64,000 bases of DNA from an uncultured Methanospirillum sp. (GTDB taxonomy: Archaea > Halobacteriota > Methanomicrobia > Methanomicrobiales > Methanospirillaceae): positions 2,976,001 to 3,040,000 of the forward strand of contig NZ_OY764544.1 in the NCBI RefSeq assembly GCF_963668475.1, read 5' to 3'. Below are positions 32,054 through 41,371 of the stretch, piece by piece. The notes under the pieces are model-generated. The model was not told the origin of the DNA. It saw only the letters and a list, made by a program, of their open reading frames with translations, and searched no databases. Within the stretch, counting starts at the first letter, position 1; each line of letters opens with the position of its first letter. The position numbers were made by a program, and so were the translations under genes.

Positions 32054-33294
32054 GCGAGAGACCTCCTGTCAATCTCGCCAACCAAATCCGCCAGGAGCAT
32101 CTCCCTCACCCGCTCCGGTGAAGAAGTGTTCCCAAGTACCCACATGAGTTTCACAAGCGCTGCTTCGGGGAGCATATCCTCTCCTTCGATCACTCCGATG
32201 GAGAGGAGATCTCTCCCGGTATCATACACCCGGTCACAGACCCTCCCGTTCAGACATTGTGAGGTCATGACCACTGTTGCCCCGTCTTGTATCAGGTTGT
32301 CAAGCCGTTTGATAAACGGGCTGCTCACATGACCAAGGCCGGTTCCGGCCAGCACGATTCCCTTGTATCCGGTGTATGCAGAGAGGATTGCAGGATCCAT
32401 TCCCGGGTAATAAGAGATGAGTGCACAGCGCTCCTCCAGGTTGTCGGCGAGCACAAGGTCTCTGCTTCCTCTGGTCACTGCTTCTGGAGTTAATGTCACA
32501 GTGAGATCAGGATATGTTACGGTTCCGAGAGGAGGAATTCCGTGGCTCCGAAATGCATCACGTCTTGATGTATGCATCTTCCTGACCCTGGTTCCCCGGT
32601 GAATGGCACAACTGTCATCACTCGTGCCTGCGTGCATGATCACCACCACCTCTCCCAGATCAGAGGTTGCAGCCTTTGCCGCACAGAGACCGTTCATCAG
32701 GTTGTCACTGCTTGGTCGGTCTGCTGATCGCTGCGAACCGACAAAGACGATCGGAACTGGCGTCTGCACCATGAAACTGACCGCAGCCGCACTGTACGCC
32801 ATGGTATCGGTTCCATGGGTTACAATGATTCCCGTGGCCCCGCCCTTGATCTCGTCATGAATTGCTCTCGCGAGCTGCTGCCAGATGGCCGGCGTCATGT
32901 TCTCTGAGAGGATGTTACAGAGTTGAACCGCACTGAACTGTGCTATTGAGGACAGGCCCGGTATTGCGTGAAGGATATCGGTAGCCCTGAACTGGCTGGT
33001 CACGGCCCCGGTCCGGTAATCGATCCTGCTTGCTATCGTTCCACCCGTTGAGACGATGGTAACCCTGGGGAGACTCACATTCTGTGCTACCTCCGCAGGC
33101 TCAACAGGCTCTGTAACCGCCTGCCTCGAAAGCAGTGAGCAGTCCTCCTCACGAACACCAATGTTATACCCTGATCCCAGTTTTACTACAGCCATGCCGT
33201 CACGGCTGGTGATAAAAGATCCTTCAGTACTGGCTTCTCCTACCTTGCAACTGACCAGATCCCCGGTCGAAAACGCACTCTCATTAAAACTCAT
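32050..33294 (-). CDS. gatD: Glutamyl-tRNA(Gln) amidotransferase subunit D
   Basis: 414 residues. The small N-terminal barrel (about 8-60) is followed by an asparaginase-like domain: VSTGGTIASR near 82 has the first catalytic Thr, and VTHGTDTMAYSA near 158 the second Thr-Asp pair. GatD releases ammonia from glutamine (or asparagine) and channels it to GatE. Four-base overlaps with argH upstream and gatE downstream give coupled translation. Confidence 0.96.
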   Translation of the reverse strand: MSFNESAFSTGDLVSCKVGEASTEGSFITSRDGMAVVKLGSGYNIGVREEDCSLLSRQAVTEPVEPAEVAQNVSLPRVTIVSTGGTIASRIDYRTGAVTSQFRATDILHAIPGLSSIAQFSAVQLCNILSENMTPAIWQQLARAIHDEIKGGATGIIVTHGTDTMAYSAAAVSFMVQTPVPIVFVGSQRSADRPSSDNLMNGLCAAKAATSDLGEVVVIMHAGTSDDSCAIHRGTRVRKMHTSRRDAFRSHGIPPLGTVTYPDLTVTLTPEAVTRGSRDLVLADNLEERCALISYYPGMDPAILSAYTGYKGIVLAGTGLGHVSSPFIKRLDNLIQDGATVVMTSQCLNGRVCDRVYDTGRDLLSIGVIEGEDMLPEAALVKLMWVLGNTSSPERVREMLLADLVGEIDRRSLA

Positions 33295-34769
33295 GACTCT
33301 GTTATCCTCTTCGCTTCCCTGATGAGACGGGCTATCGCCTCTTCCACGCGTGTTACTCTCCGGATGAGTGCTGCCTCATCCTCTGCAAGTATCTTCTCCC
33401 GTTCTGAAATCGCCTCTTCAGTTGCAGAATCTGCCGGTCCTCCCGGCCATCTCCTGATTTTTACTCCGGCCACGGGGTCAAGGGCATCATCAATAATTGT
33501 CTGTGTGAGACCTCGTGAAGAGAGACTGGCCCCGGTCACTTCAACTGCTGCTTCGTCCAGGGTCTTCAGATCCATAGTTCCTTGACGCACAGCATGCCCG
33601 ACGATATGGTGGGCGGTTCTGAACGGAATGCCGTACTGGCGCACCAGCTGATCAGCAACCTCGGTGGCAGTTGAGAACCCTTTCCCAGCTTCTTCTGCCA
33701 TCCTGCCGGTGTCAAACCTGGCCGTTCTGATCATTCCTGCCAGAAGATCGATGTCCCGTCTGATACCGCTGATGCCCCTCCAGAGGTGCGGGTTTAGATC
33801 CTGTAGATCCCGATTGTATGACATGGGGAGCCCCTTGGTGATCGTGATCGCTGACACAAACTCACCGAGCAGACTCCCGGCGCGTGACCTCAGGATCTCG
33901 GCCACATCCGGATTCTTCTTCTGCGGCATGATTGAACTGGTGGAGCAGTATATCTCGTGCAGGTCAACGAATCTGACAAACGCCGAACTCCAGATGACCA
34001 GTTCCTCGCAGAACCGGGAGAGGGTGGTGAGCAGGATCGTATCAGCGGCCAGGATCTCACCGGCTGTGTCACGTCCTGCAACCGCATCCATGGTATTCAG
34101 CACGAGGCCGTCAAACCCGAGAAACTCGGCTGTCATCGCTCTGTCTATCGGGTACCCGGTTGAGGCAAATGCGGCTGCACCAAGGGGAGATAAGTTCACC
34201 CGAGCAAGGGCGTCTGAAAGCCGGGAAAAATCCCTTCCGAATGCCTGTTCATAGGCGAGAAGATGATGAGCCAGTGTGGTTGGCTGGGCGTGCTGGAGAT
34301 GGGTGAATCCCGGCATGATCGCGGAACTGAACTCACGGGCACGTGTGATGAGAACTCTGCGTAACCTGATAAGGGCATGGAGTTGCTCAAATATCTCAGT
34401 CCGCGTTCTGATCCTGATGCAGGTGGCAACCTCATCGTTGCGTGATCTCCCGATATGCAGCCTCCCTCCTGCCTCGGCACCTGCCTCTCTGGTAAGTCCT
34501 GACTCGATACCTGCATGGATATCCTCATACTGATCATCGAAAGCCTCTGCGGGAACTCCTTCCTGAAACATCCTGAGCAGCGGTTTCATCAGGGCTGTTG
34601 CTATCTCATCTGTTACAATCCCTTGTCTGTTCAGCATAAGCAGATGAGCCATGTCAACCAGCAGATCCGGCTCTGCGATGAACCGGTCAGCTTCCATCGA
34701 TGAAAGGAACGACTCAATATCATGGGTCCGCTCCCCGCCGAGGCGGCCCTGCCTTATCACGTCCTTCAT
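33291..34769 (-). CDS. argH: Argininosuccinate lyase
   Basis: 492 residues of the fumarase/aspartase superfamily. The signature loop SSIMPQKKNPD with the catalytic Ser is present, with HIGRSRNDEVAT and TPGFTHLQHAQPT-type segments upstream (GFTHLQHAQP). It cleaves argininosuccinate to arginine and fumarate. The ATG has a GGAGG ribosome site nine bases before it. It leads the argH-gatD-gatE transcript; the link is probably nitrogen/amino-acid supply for translation. Released fumarate also feeds the fumarase module at 38.6 kb. Confidence 0.95.
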   Translation of the reverse strand: MKDVIRQGRLGGERTHDIESFLSSMEADRFIAEPDLLVDMAHLLMLNRQGIVTDEIATALMKPLLRMFQEGVPAEAFDDQYEDIHAGIESGLTREAGAEAGGRLHIGRSRNDEVATCIRIRTRTEIFEQLHALIRLRRVLITRAREFSSAIMPGFTHLQHAQPTTLAHHLLAYEQAFGRDFSRLSDALARVNLSPLGAAAFASTGYPIDRAMTAEFLGFDGLVLNTMDAVAGRDTAGEILAADTILLTTLSRFCEELVIWSSAFVRFVDLHEIYCSTSSIMPQKKNPDVAEILRSRAGSLLGEFVSAITITKGLPMSYNRDLQDLNPHLWRGISGIRRDIDLLAGMIRTARFDTGRMAEEAGKGFSTATEVADQLVRQYGIPFRTAHHIVGHAVRQGTMDLKTLDEAAVEVTGASLSSRGLTQTIIDDALDPVAGVKIRRWPGGPADSATEEAISEREKILAEDEAALIRRVTRVEEAIARLIREAKRITES

Positions 34770-35130
34770 CTGGTATATCCTCCGTTATGTCTGCACAGCC
34801 TCTTCTGAAGGGAATCAACCCCATAAGAATTCCTGCAACGGTGATTATATCTCATAAAATACCCGGTATCCTTCCTTACAGTACGCCATCCGTACTTCAA
34901 ATTAGTTATCGTATTGCCAAAATGACAGGAGATGATTAGATACAGTTCTGAAAACACTCCCTCCCTTTGTTCTGATCGATCTCATGAGATACATCAGTCA
35001 CCGTCTCATGCTTTTAGAGGGCAAATATCTGTTGATGTTTGATCCTATGGTATCAATCGACTATCATTCCCGGGAATCCCGGCGACGAATTTAAGTCTGT
35101 GTCCATCCCAGATTTGTGCCACAGGAGTGT
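34770..35130. other. Divergent spacer between argH and an ABC importer
   Basis: About 360 bases with no gene. The argH ribosome site is at its left edge. At 35070-35082 there is the palindrome CCGGGA-A-TCCCGG, just before a TATA-like AATTTAAG (35089-35096) about 35-40 bases ahead of the importer's ATG; this is a candidate operator. Nothing else stands out. Confidence 0.45.
35070..35082 (+). promoter_or_regulatory. Candidate operator before the ABC importer
   Basis: A perfect six-base inverted repeat CCGGGA/TCCCGG around one A, directly upstream of the weak TATA element. The position would let a repressor or activator affect TBP binding. The regulator is unknown. Confidence 0.4.
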
Positions 35131-36204
35131 ATGATGAAACGGACATTCGCCCTTCTCGCCGTTCTTGCCCTGATGGCAGGAATGGTATTCCTCTGCGGCT
35201 GTACTTCAGCGCCGCAGAAGTCTGAAACCGCGGCAAAAGAGACGACCGCCCCGGTAAAAGCTGAGGCCACCCAGGCACCTGCAAAGGCAGCACAAACAGG
35301 ACCAAAGACCGTCCTGAACATCGGGTATCAACCCAGTACTCACCAGATGGCATTCATGACAGCCTACAGTAAGGGCATGTACAATGAATCCCTCTCGGCA
35401 TATGGTGTCAAAGAAGTGAAACCATTCAACTTCCCGACTGGAGCGCCTGAAATGCAGGCCATGCTCGCAGGGGATCTTGATATCGCATATGTGGGATCTG
35501 CCCCGTTTGTAACAGCAGTCGCCACCGGTCTTGATGCCAAGATCATCGGTGCTGTGCAGACCCAGGGATCTGATCTTGTTCTGAGAAATGGCCTGAACTA
35601 CACAAAGCCGTCAGACCTGAAAGGTCTCAAGATTGCAACCTTCCCCGCAGGAACTATCCAGGATACCGTCCTGCGAACCTGGCTCAAGGAGCAGGGTCTT
35701 GATGACACAAAGGATGTCGAGATCGTTGCGATGGGCCCAGGAGATGCCACTACCGCGATCATCGCAGGTAAAGTCGATGCAGTATTCCTTCCGGCACCAT
35801 CTCCGACAACTGTTGAGGATGCAGGTGCAGGAAAGATCATTGTCCATTCAGGCGAGATGGCTCCGGAGCATGCCTGCTGTGTACTTGTGGCGAGTGGTGA
35901 CATGATCCGAAACCACCCGGACATTGTAAAGGCTGTCATGAGTGTTCACAAGGATGCAACTGAGTACAACAAGAAGAACAGTGAAGAAGCAGCCGGGTAC
36001 ATGGCATCAATGACCGGAATGAACGCCTCAACCATCATGCGCTCACTCAAGGAGTGGGATGGTAAGTGGGTATCGGATCCCAACATCATCATCAAGTCTG
36101 TCACTGGATATGCAACAGAGCAGCAGGCTCTCGGATATATCAAGAAGAACGTGACTGAGCAGGAACTCTTCGACACCAGTTTCTGGAAAGAGATCAGTCA
36201 GTAA
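35131..36204 (+). CDS. ABC importer substrate-binding lipoprotein (SsuA/NMT1-like)
   Basis: 357 residues from ATGATG preceded by AGGAG. The signal peptide ends in a lipobox (VFLCGC, lipid on the second or first Cys), followed by a 40-residue Ala/Lys/Thr linker. The binding domain starts VLNIGYQPSTHQMAFMTA and has LAGDLDIAYVGSAPFVTAVA and GPGDATTAIIAGKVDAVFLP, as in sulfonate/taurine/thiamine-precursor binders. In a methanogen the ligand could be a sulfonate such as coenzyme M; this is inference. Permease and ATPase follow. Confidence 0.9.
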   Translation: MMKRTFALLAVLALMAGMVFLCGCTSAPQKSETAAKETTAPVKAEATQAPAKAAQTGPKTVLNIGYQPSTHQMAFMTAYSKGMYNESLSAYGVKEVKPFNFPTGAPEMQAMLAGDLDIAYVGSAPFVTAVATGLDAKIIGAVQTQGSDLVLRNGLNYTKPSDLKGLKIATFPAGTIQDTVLRTWLKEQGLDDTKDVEIVAMGPGDATTAIIAGKVDAVFLPAPSPTTVEDAGAGKIIVHSGEMAPEHACCVLVASGDMIRNHPDIVKAVMSVHKDATEYNKKNSEEAAGYMASMTGMNASTIMRSLKEWDGKWVSDPNIIIKSVTGYATEQQALGYIKKNVTEQELFDTSFWKEISQ

Positions 36205-36209
36205 TCAGA

Positions 36210-36228
36210 TCAGGGTACGTCCCTGATT
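36210..36228 (+). terminator. Stem-loop between binding protein and permease
   Basis: ATCAGGG and CCCTGAT pair around TACGT six bases after the stop, with T-rich stretches further on (36257-36275). It probably stabilises the 3' end or terminates part of the transcripts, giving more binding protein than permease. Confidence 0.5.
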
Positions 36229-36349
36229 CCAGATGGTTCAGGGACCCATACCCATACTTTTTCCTGCTCTTTTCTGTAACATATACTCAGAAAGGTACCA
36301 TGCCCTGCCTGTCTCGTCATGGTATCATCTGAATAATTGAGATATTTGT

Positions 36350-37138
36350 ATGGGGACAAACACATCACCCGGGAAACAGTCACCAGTCTGGCTGGTGATC
36401 TCGCTCACGGCTGCAGTCATCTTCTGGCAGATTATTGCAGATTATGTTGTAAGAAACAAATTCATTCTGCCTTCTTTCACTGACACCTTTGCGGCTCTGA
36501 TTCAACTCTGGGGTGGTGGAACGATATGGGTCGACATCTGGACCAGCCTGATGCATTTTGCAATCGGTCTCCTACTTGCGCTTGCGGTCGGGGTGCCTAT
36601 AGGGATCTGCATCGGGTGGTTTGAGCGGATCAACAAGCTGCTCGATCCCCTGATCGAGATCATCCGCCCTATTCCGCCCCTGGCGTGGATCCCGTTTGCG
36701 ATCGTCTGGTTCGGACTCACAGATTTCTCTGCGGGTTTTGTGATCTTCATCGGGTCGGTCTTTCCGATTCTTATCAACACCTATGAGGGATTCAGGAGTG
36801 TTCCCCGGGTCTTTGTAGAGGCCGGGAGGATGCTTGGCTGCACCAGCAGCATCTCCCTCATCAGGTACATCGCCCTCCCTGCTGCTCTTCCACATCTGGC
36901 TGCAGGGTTTCGGATCGCTTCAGGCGTTGCATGGATGTGTCTCGTTGCAGCCGAGATGTTCGGAGTCTCACGGTTTGGGCTTGGTCAGAAGATCTGGTGG
37001 TATTACAACCTGCACCAGATGGACAGCGTCCTCGTCTACATGCTGCTTCTCGGGTTCATCGGCCTGTTCATAGACTATCTCTTCAGATACGGGATTGATC
37101 ACAGTCTCCTGCGCTGGCGGGTTGGGGAGGTAAACTGA
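36350..37138 (+). CDS. ABC importer permease (SsuC/TauC-like)
   Basis: 262 residues with six transmembrane segments. The EAA loop that docks the ATPase reads EAGRMLGCTSSISLIRYIALP (split here: Glu-Ala-Gly near residue 164). The segment PIPPLAWIPFAIVWFG is typical of the sulfonate/nitrate/taurine permease group. The 145-base gap from the binding-protein gene holds a stem-loop; the ATPase gene overlaps by one base (TGATG). Confidence 0.92.
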   Translation: MGTNTSPGKQSPVWLVISLTAAVIFWQIIADYVVRNKFILPSFTDTFAALIQLWGGGTIWVDIWTSLMHFAIGLLLALAVGVPIGICIGWFERINKLLDPLIEIIRPIPPLAWIPFAIVWFGLTDFSAGFVIFIGSVFPILINTYEGFRSVPRVFVEAGRMLGCTSSISLIRYIALPAALPHLAAGFRIASGVAWMCLVAAEMFGVSRFGLGQKIWWYYNLHQMDSVLVYMLLLGFIGLFIDYLFRYGIDHSLLRWRVGEVN

Positions 37139-37905
37139 TGGGCAGCGTCGAGATCTCAGATATTAAGAGAGAGTTTACCCGTGATGATGGACTCACGGTC
37201 CAGGCTATCAGCGGCGTCAGCCTCTCAATTGCTGATGATGAGTTCGTCTCGTTTGTCGGGCCTTCAGGTTGCGGGAAGACCACCCTTCTGCGAATCATTG
37301 CCGGACTGGATCAGGCAACCTCCGGTACGGTTCTGGTTGATGGAAACAGGATTGCAGGTCCGAGCCCTAAAGTTGGGATGGTGTTTCAGGAGTACTCGCT
37401 CTTCCCCTGGCGAAATATCCTGGATAATGTAGCCTTTGGACCTGAGATGCGGGGTCTTTCAAAGGTTGAGCGATATGATCTTGCGCGCAGGTATATCTCG
37501 CTCGTCGGCCTTGAACAGTTTGAGAAGAGTTATCCGTATGAACTCTCAGGGGGAATGCGTCAGCGTGTAGCAATTGCCCGTGCTCTCGCAAATGATCCTG
37601 ATCTCCTTCTGATGGATGAGCCCTTCGGAGCATTAGATGCACAGACCCGAAACAAGATGCAGTCAGAGCTCCTTGAGATCTGGGGACGGTCAAAGAAGAC
37701 GATCCTGTTTGTCACCCACAGTGTGGATGAAGCGGTCTTCCTCTCTGATCGGATCGTGGTGATGAGTCCGCGACCCGGGAAGATTCGTTCGGTCGTTCAG
37801 GTACCGATTCCGCGACCCCGGGATCGGACTGCATCAGAGTTTGGAAGCCTCAGGCGTGATGTACTCGGTCTTATCGAGGAACAGTCACGGCAGGCAAATG
37901 ATTAA
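37138..37905 (+). CDS. ABC importer ATPase (SsuB/TauB-like)
   Basis: 255 residues with all nucleotide-binding motifs: Walker A GPSGCGKTT (about 43-51), Q-loop MVFQEYSLFPW, signature LSGGMRQR, Walker B LLLMDEPFGALD, and the switch His in FVTHSVDEA. It powers the adjacent permease and binding lipoprotein. Group assignment follows the permease. The start is one base inside the permease stop. Confidence 0.94.
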   Translation: MGSVEISDIKREFTRDDGLTVQAISGVSLSIADDEFVSFVGPSGCGKTTLLRIIAGLDQATSGTVLVDGNRIAGPSPKVGMVFQEYSLFPWRNILDNVAFGPEMRGLSKVERYDLARRYISLVGLEQFEKSYPYELSGGMRQRVAIARALANDPDLLLMDEPFGALDAQTRNKMQSELLEIWGRSKKTILFVTHSVDEAVFLSDRIVVMSPRPGKIRSVVQVPIPRPRDRTASEFGSLRRDVLGLIEEQSRQAND

Positions 37906-37958
37906 TAGGAATTTTGTCCATTTACTAAAGCACATATACCACTGAGGAGATTCGTCCG

Positions 37959-38471
37959 ATGGTCAGAAAGCCAAACTGCATGTACAGGAAACTCGCAAAG
38001 AAGGCATATACCCGTAAGGAATACATGGGTGGTGTCCCAGGGATCAAGGTTGTCCAGTTCGATATGGGCAACCTTACCGCCGAGTTTCCAATGTCTGTCC
38101 ACCTTATCGTGGACGAGAGCTGCCAGATACGACACTCTGCTCTTGAAGCAGCACGTATGAGCATCAACAGGAAGCTGAACAAGGAACTCGGAAGGAGCAA
38201 CTACCACCTGAAGCTGCGCACCTATCCGCACCACGTTCTGCGTGAGAACAAGCAGGCAACCGGGGCCGGTGCAGACCGTGTTTCACAGGGTATGCGCCTT
38301 GCCTTCGGAAAGGCTGTCGGTACTGCAGCACGTGTGATTCCTGGTCAGAAGATCTACACCTGCTTTGCAAACCCGCAGAGCATAGAAAAAGTGAAGGATG
38401 CCCTTCGTCACGGTGGCCACAAACTTCCGTCCCCGACTCACCTTGAGATCGACATCAAGGACGAAGCCTGA
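37959..38471 (+). CDS. rpl10e: Large ribosomal subunit protein L10e (uL16)
   Basis: 170 residues beginning [19 protein letters not shown], with KVVQFDMGN, the tRNA-contacting loop [18 protein letters not shown], and [12 protein letters not shown]. It is the archaeal/eukaryotic L10e, which lines the peptidyl-transferase side of the large subunit. A GGAG ribosome site lies eight bases before the ATG and an ACATATACC-type TATA about 25 bases before that. Stand-alone transcription is likely, with a strong hairpin terminator after it. Confidence 0.96.
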   Translation: MVRKPNCMYRKLAKKAYTRKEYMGGVPGIKVVQFDMGNLTAEFPMSVHLIVDESCQIRHSALEAARMSINRKLNKELGRSNYHLKLRTYPHHVLRENKQATGAGADRVSQGMRLAFGKAVGTAARVIPGQKIYTCFANPQSIEKVKDALRHGGHKLPSPTHLEIDIKDEA

Positions 38472-38489
38472 ACAATAATCCATACTATC

Positions 38490-38530
38490 GCCGGTCATCG
38501 ATGATCGGCCTCTCTTTTTCTTTGTTCTTC
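38490..38530 (+). terminator. Hairpin plus T-rich terminator after rpl10e
   Basis: GCCGGTCATCGATGATCGGC (38490-38509) is a palindrome with a single G-T pair, followed by CTCTCTTTTTCTTTGTTCTT. This is the clearest intrinsic-type terminator in the window. Confidence 0.7.
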
Positions 38531-38545
38531 ATGTGTCTTTCTGCT

Positions 38546-38556
38546 CATTTTATATA
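38546..38556 (+). promoter_or_regulatory. TATA box giving a probably leaderless fumarase operon mRNA
   Basis: ATTTTATATAG is centred about 27 bases before the fumA ATG at 38579. With the usual archaeal TATA-to-start spacing, transcription would begin at or within a few bases of the ATG, and no ribosome site is visible before it. Confidence 0.6.
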
Positions 38557-38578
38557 GTGAACAAGGGGACTCGTACGT

Positions 38579-39418
38579 ATGTCTTCGGCGGATATCCCTG
38601 ACCTTTTTGACCGCATTGCGGCGGCAACTGCCAAAGCGATCCGTATTGCTGAGATCACACTGCCCCCTGATGTTATGAGCCGGATCGTTGCAGCATCAGA
38701 GAATGAGACAAGCCCTGTAGCCAGACGGGAACTTATGCACATTCTGGAAAACATCAGGCTTGCAGAAGAGCGGCAGGCACCAATCTGTCAGGACACCGGT
38801 ATCCCAGTTATCTATCTCACCCTCCCTCCCAACATCTCCTACACTCCTGCTATTACTGAAGCAGTCCGGAAAGGAGTCAGGGAAGCGACCGAGAAGATAC
38901 CTCTCAGGCCGAACCTTGTTGATCCGATAAGCAGGCACAATACAGGAACTAATACAAGTGCAGATATGCCTGCCGTCCATATTACCGCCGGAGACCGGCT
39001 GCAGGTGACAGTTCTTCCCAAAGGAGCAGGTTCCGAGAATGTCTCCAGGCTCAAGATGTTTACACCTACTGAAAAGGATCGAATACCTGAGTTTATTGTT
39101 GAGACAGCTCTTCTTGCAGGAGGAAGACCATGCCCGCCGATCATACTCGGAGTCGGCATCGGTGGTACCTTTGATGGTGCAGCATCTCTTGCCAAAGAAG
39201 CTCTTCTTGAACCTCTTGATCAGATGACCTCTGAAGAAGAGGAAATCTGCCGCAGTGTCAACGATCTCGGGATCGGTCCGATGGGTCTTGGCGGAAAGAC
39301 CACCTGTCTTGGTGTTAAAATAAAGTCTGCCGGATGTCACACTGCCTCGCTCCCGGTTGCAGTCAACATCCAGTGCTGGGCTGCACGGCGAGCAACCGTG
39401 GAGGTGTCACTCTCATGA
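38579..39418 (+). CDS. fumA: Fumarate hydratase class I, alpha subunit
   Basis: 279 residues, the N-terminal half of the [4Fe-4S] class I fumarase in its two-subunit form. Cluster ligands are Cys in APICQDTGIP, GKTTCLGVK and SAGCHTASLP-type segments, and NTGTNTSADMPAVH is the conserved centre. It interconverts malate and fumarate. It opens an eight-gene unit that ends with succinyl-CoA synthetase, so the direction is likely reductive, from oxaloacetate toward 2-oxoglutarate. It overlaps fumB by four bases. Confidence 0.95.
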   Translation: MSSADIPDLFDRIAAATAKAIRIAEITLPPDVMSRIVAASENETSPVARRELMHILENIRLAEERQAPICQDTGIPVIYLTLPPNISYTPAITEAVRKGVREATEKIPLRPNLVDPISRHNTGTNTSADMPAVHITAGDRLQVTVLPKGAGSENVSRLKMFTPTEKDRIPEFIVETALLAGGRPCPPIILGVGIGGTFDGAASLAKEALLEPLDQMTSEEEEICRSVNDLGIGPMGLGGKTTCLGVKIKSAGCHTASLPVAVNIQCWAARRATVEVSLS

Positions 39419-39990
39419 CTTCTCCTGATCCGATCGAACTGAAGACTCCGCTCGGAGATGAGATCCTCTCCCTGAATGCTGGTGATCTGGTGACACTCAC
39501 GGGCAGTGTCTATACAGCCCGAGACGAAGCACACCTGCGAATGCAGGAGGAGGGTATCCCGTTCGATCCAAAGGGGGCAGTGATCTATCACTGCGGTCCG
39601 GTTGTACAGAATAACAAGATTGTGGTCGCCGGACCCACAACCTCAGCCCGTATGAATCCTCTTACCGGATTTGTGCTGGATGCCGGAGTGAAAGGGCTCA
39701 TCGGGAAAGGAGGGATGTCATCAGTAGTCAGGGATCAACTGCAAGGCCGGGCCATATATTTCGCGTTCACCGGTGGTTGTGCAAATCTTGCAGCAGCGAG
39801 GATGGAACTTGAAGGGGTCTTCTACAAAGATCTCGGGATGGCAGAAGCGATCTGGCAGATCAGACTCGATCATCTCCCCCTTGTTGTAGCAATGGATGCA
39901 CACGGAGGCGACCTCTTTGCTGCTGTAGAGCGGTCAGCACATGAAGTATTTCAGCGTGCGTACCCAACTTGTACGGGAACCCGACGATGA
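39415..39990 (+). CDS. fumB: Fumarate hydratase class I, beta subunit
   Basis: 191 residues from an ATG overlapping the alpha-subunit stop (ATGA). It contains GDLVTLTGSVYTARDEAHLR, a GPTTSARMNP substrate loop and GLIGKGGMSS, matching the C-terminal swivelling domain of class I fumarases. A longer upstream start would lie inside fumA in another frame and is not used. It overlaps korD by four bases. Confidence 0.95.
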   Translation: MTSPDPIELKTPLGDEILSLNAGDLVTLTGSVYTARDEAHLRMQEEGIPFDPKGAVIYHCGPVVQNNKIVVAGPTTSARMNPLTGFVLDAGVKGLIGKGGMSSVVRDQLQGRAIYFAFTGGCANLAAARMELEGVFYKDLGMAEAIWQIRLDHLPLVVAMDAHGGDLFAAVERSAHEVFQRAYPTCTGTRR

Positions 39991-40259
39991 AACTCGAGAT
40001 TGACGAGTCCCGGTGCAAGGGGTGCAATCTTTGCACGATGGTCTGCCCATACCGGATCTATCAGCCGGGAAAAGCGCCGAACCGCCGGGGAATCTATGTC
40101 CCTCATCTGGATCGACCGGAACGATGCCCGAATTGTCGCCTTCAGCAGATATACGGGAGACGGCTCTGTGGTGTCTGTGCGTTGATGTGCCCTGATCAGG
40201 CGATAAAGTGGGAGAAAGAGAAACCGTACGAACCTCATAACGTGGTGATTGAGTATTGA
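39987..40259 (+). CDS. korD: 2-oxoglutarate synthase, ferredoxin-like delta subunit
   Basis: 90 residues with two [4Fe-4S] motifs: CKGCNLCTMVCP and, after a longer loop, CPNCRLQQIYGRRLCGVC with a closing ALMCP. The first pair of cysteines in the second site is stretched compared with plain ferredoxins. It passes electrons between ferredoxin and the KorAB catalytic pair. It overlaps fumB and korA by four bases each. Confidence 0.92.
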   Translation: MKLEIDESRCKGCNLCTMVCPYRIYQPGKAPNRRGIYVPHLDRPERCPNCRLQQIYGRRLCGVCALMCPDQAIKWEKEKPYEPHNVVIEY

Positions 40260-41371
40260 CCAGGCTTGAGTTTATGCAGGGGAACATCGCCTGTGCAGAG
40301 GGAGCACTTGCTGCAGGCTGTACCTTCTTTGCCGGTTACCCGATCACCCCTTCCACTGAAGTAGCAGAACATATGGCAGCAAAACTGCCAAAGAGAAACG
40401 GCTGCTTTATTCAGATGGAGGATGAGATCGCAAGCATGGCTGCAATCATCGGAGCAGCCTGGACCGGTGTCAGGGCCATGACTGCAACCTCGGGCCCTGG
40501 CTTCTCGCTGATGATGGAGAATATCGGGTACGCGGTGATGTCAGAAACACCCTGTGTGCTGGTCAATGTGCAGAGGGGTGGTCCGTCAACCGGGCAGCCG
40601 ACCATGGCAGCCCAGGGTGATATGATGCAGGTCAGGTTTGGATCGCACGGCGACTTCAGTATCATTGCACTCTCTCCTTCAACGGTCCAGGAGTGTTTTG
40701 AACTGACTGCAAAGGCATTCAACCTTGCAGACCGGTTCAGATGCCCTGTCTTCGTCATGGCCGACGAGGTCATCGGCCACATGCGTGAGAGGATCACCAT
40801 CCCTGACAGTGTTCAGATAGTGAGGACAAAACCTCTAAAAGATGGCATGCTGCCGTTCACACCCGAAGAGGATCTTATCCCCGGGTTTGCTGCCTTCGGT
40901 ACCGGCAGAAAGATCCCGGTGACCGGTCTGACCCATAATGAGAAGGGATATCCGGACTCAACTCACCCGGCCAGGCATGATGCTCTCGTCCGCAGACTCG
41001 TCGACAAGGTAGAGAATGCACGTCACCAAATTGCAGACTTTGAGATCGTCAATGAAGATGCTGAATACGTCTTTGTATGTTATGGCTCCCCGGTCAGAAC
41101 CGTGCAGGAGGTTGTCCAGCGTACAAAAACGCTGGGCACCGGGTATCTGCAACTCAGAATTGTCTGGCCGTTCCCTGAAGATCTCTTACACAGATTCCCG
41201 AATGTGAAGGCCTTCATCGTCCCGGAACTCAATCTCGGTATGATATCCCGTGAGATCGAGCGTCATGTACGTGTCCCGGTCATATCAGCAGGAAAGATCG
41301 GGGGAGAACTTCACTCACCTGATGAACTCATCGCGATTGTTGAGAATCTTCGCTCCGGAGGTGCTCCATGA
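40256..41371 (+). CDS. korA: 2-oxoglutarate synthase alpha subunit
   Basis: 371 residues. The N-terminus TRLEFMQGNIACAEGALAAG and FAGYPITPSTEVAEHMA are the KorA/VorB signature; the later domain has the VFVCYGSPVRTVQEVV transketolase-C part. The start is most likely TTG at 40256, overlapping the korD stop (TTGA), because the family begins a few residues before the E-F-x-Q-G-N motif; an ATG at 40274 would cut that motif short. The enzyme carboxylates succinyl-CoA to 2-oxoglutarate using reduced ferredoxin. Confidence 0.93.
   Translation: MTRLEFMQGNIACAEGALAAGCTFFAGYPITPSTEVAEHMAAKLPKRNGCFIQMEDEIASMAAIIGAAWTGVRAMTATSGPGFSLMMENIGYAVMSETPCVLVNVQRGGPSTGQPTMAAQGDMMQVRFGSHGDFSIIALSPSTVQECFELTAKAFNLADRFRCPVFVMADEVIGHMRERITIPDSVQIVRTKPLKDGMLPFTPEEDLIPGFAAFGTGRKIPVTGLTHNEKGYPDSTHPARHDALVRRLVDKVENARHQIADFEIVNEDAEYVFVCYGSPVRTVQEVVQRTKTLGTGYLQLRIVWPFPEDLLHRFPNVKAFIVPELNLGMISREIERHVRVPVISAGKIGGELHSPDELIAIVENLRSGGAP

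Noticed and set aside
33664..34254. 196-codon plus-strand frame inside argH
   Set aside because: Antisense to the catalytic core of argininosuccinate lyase with no start signal.
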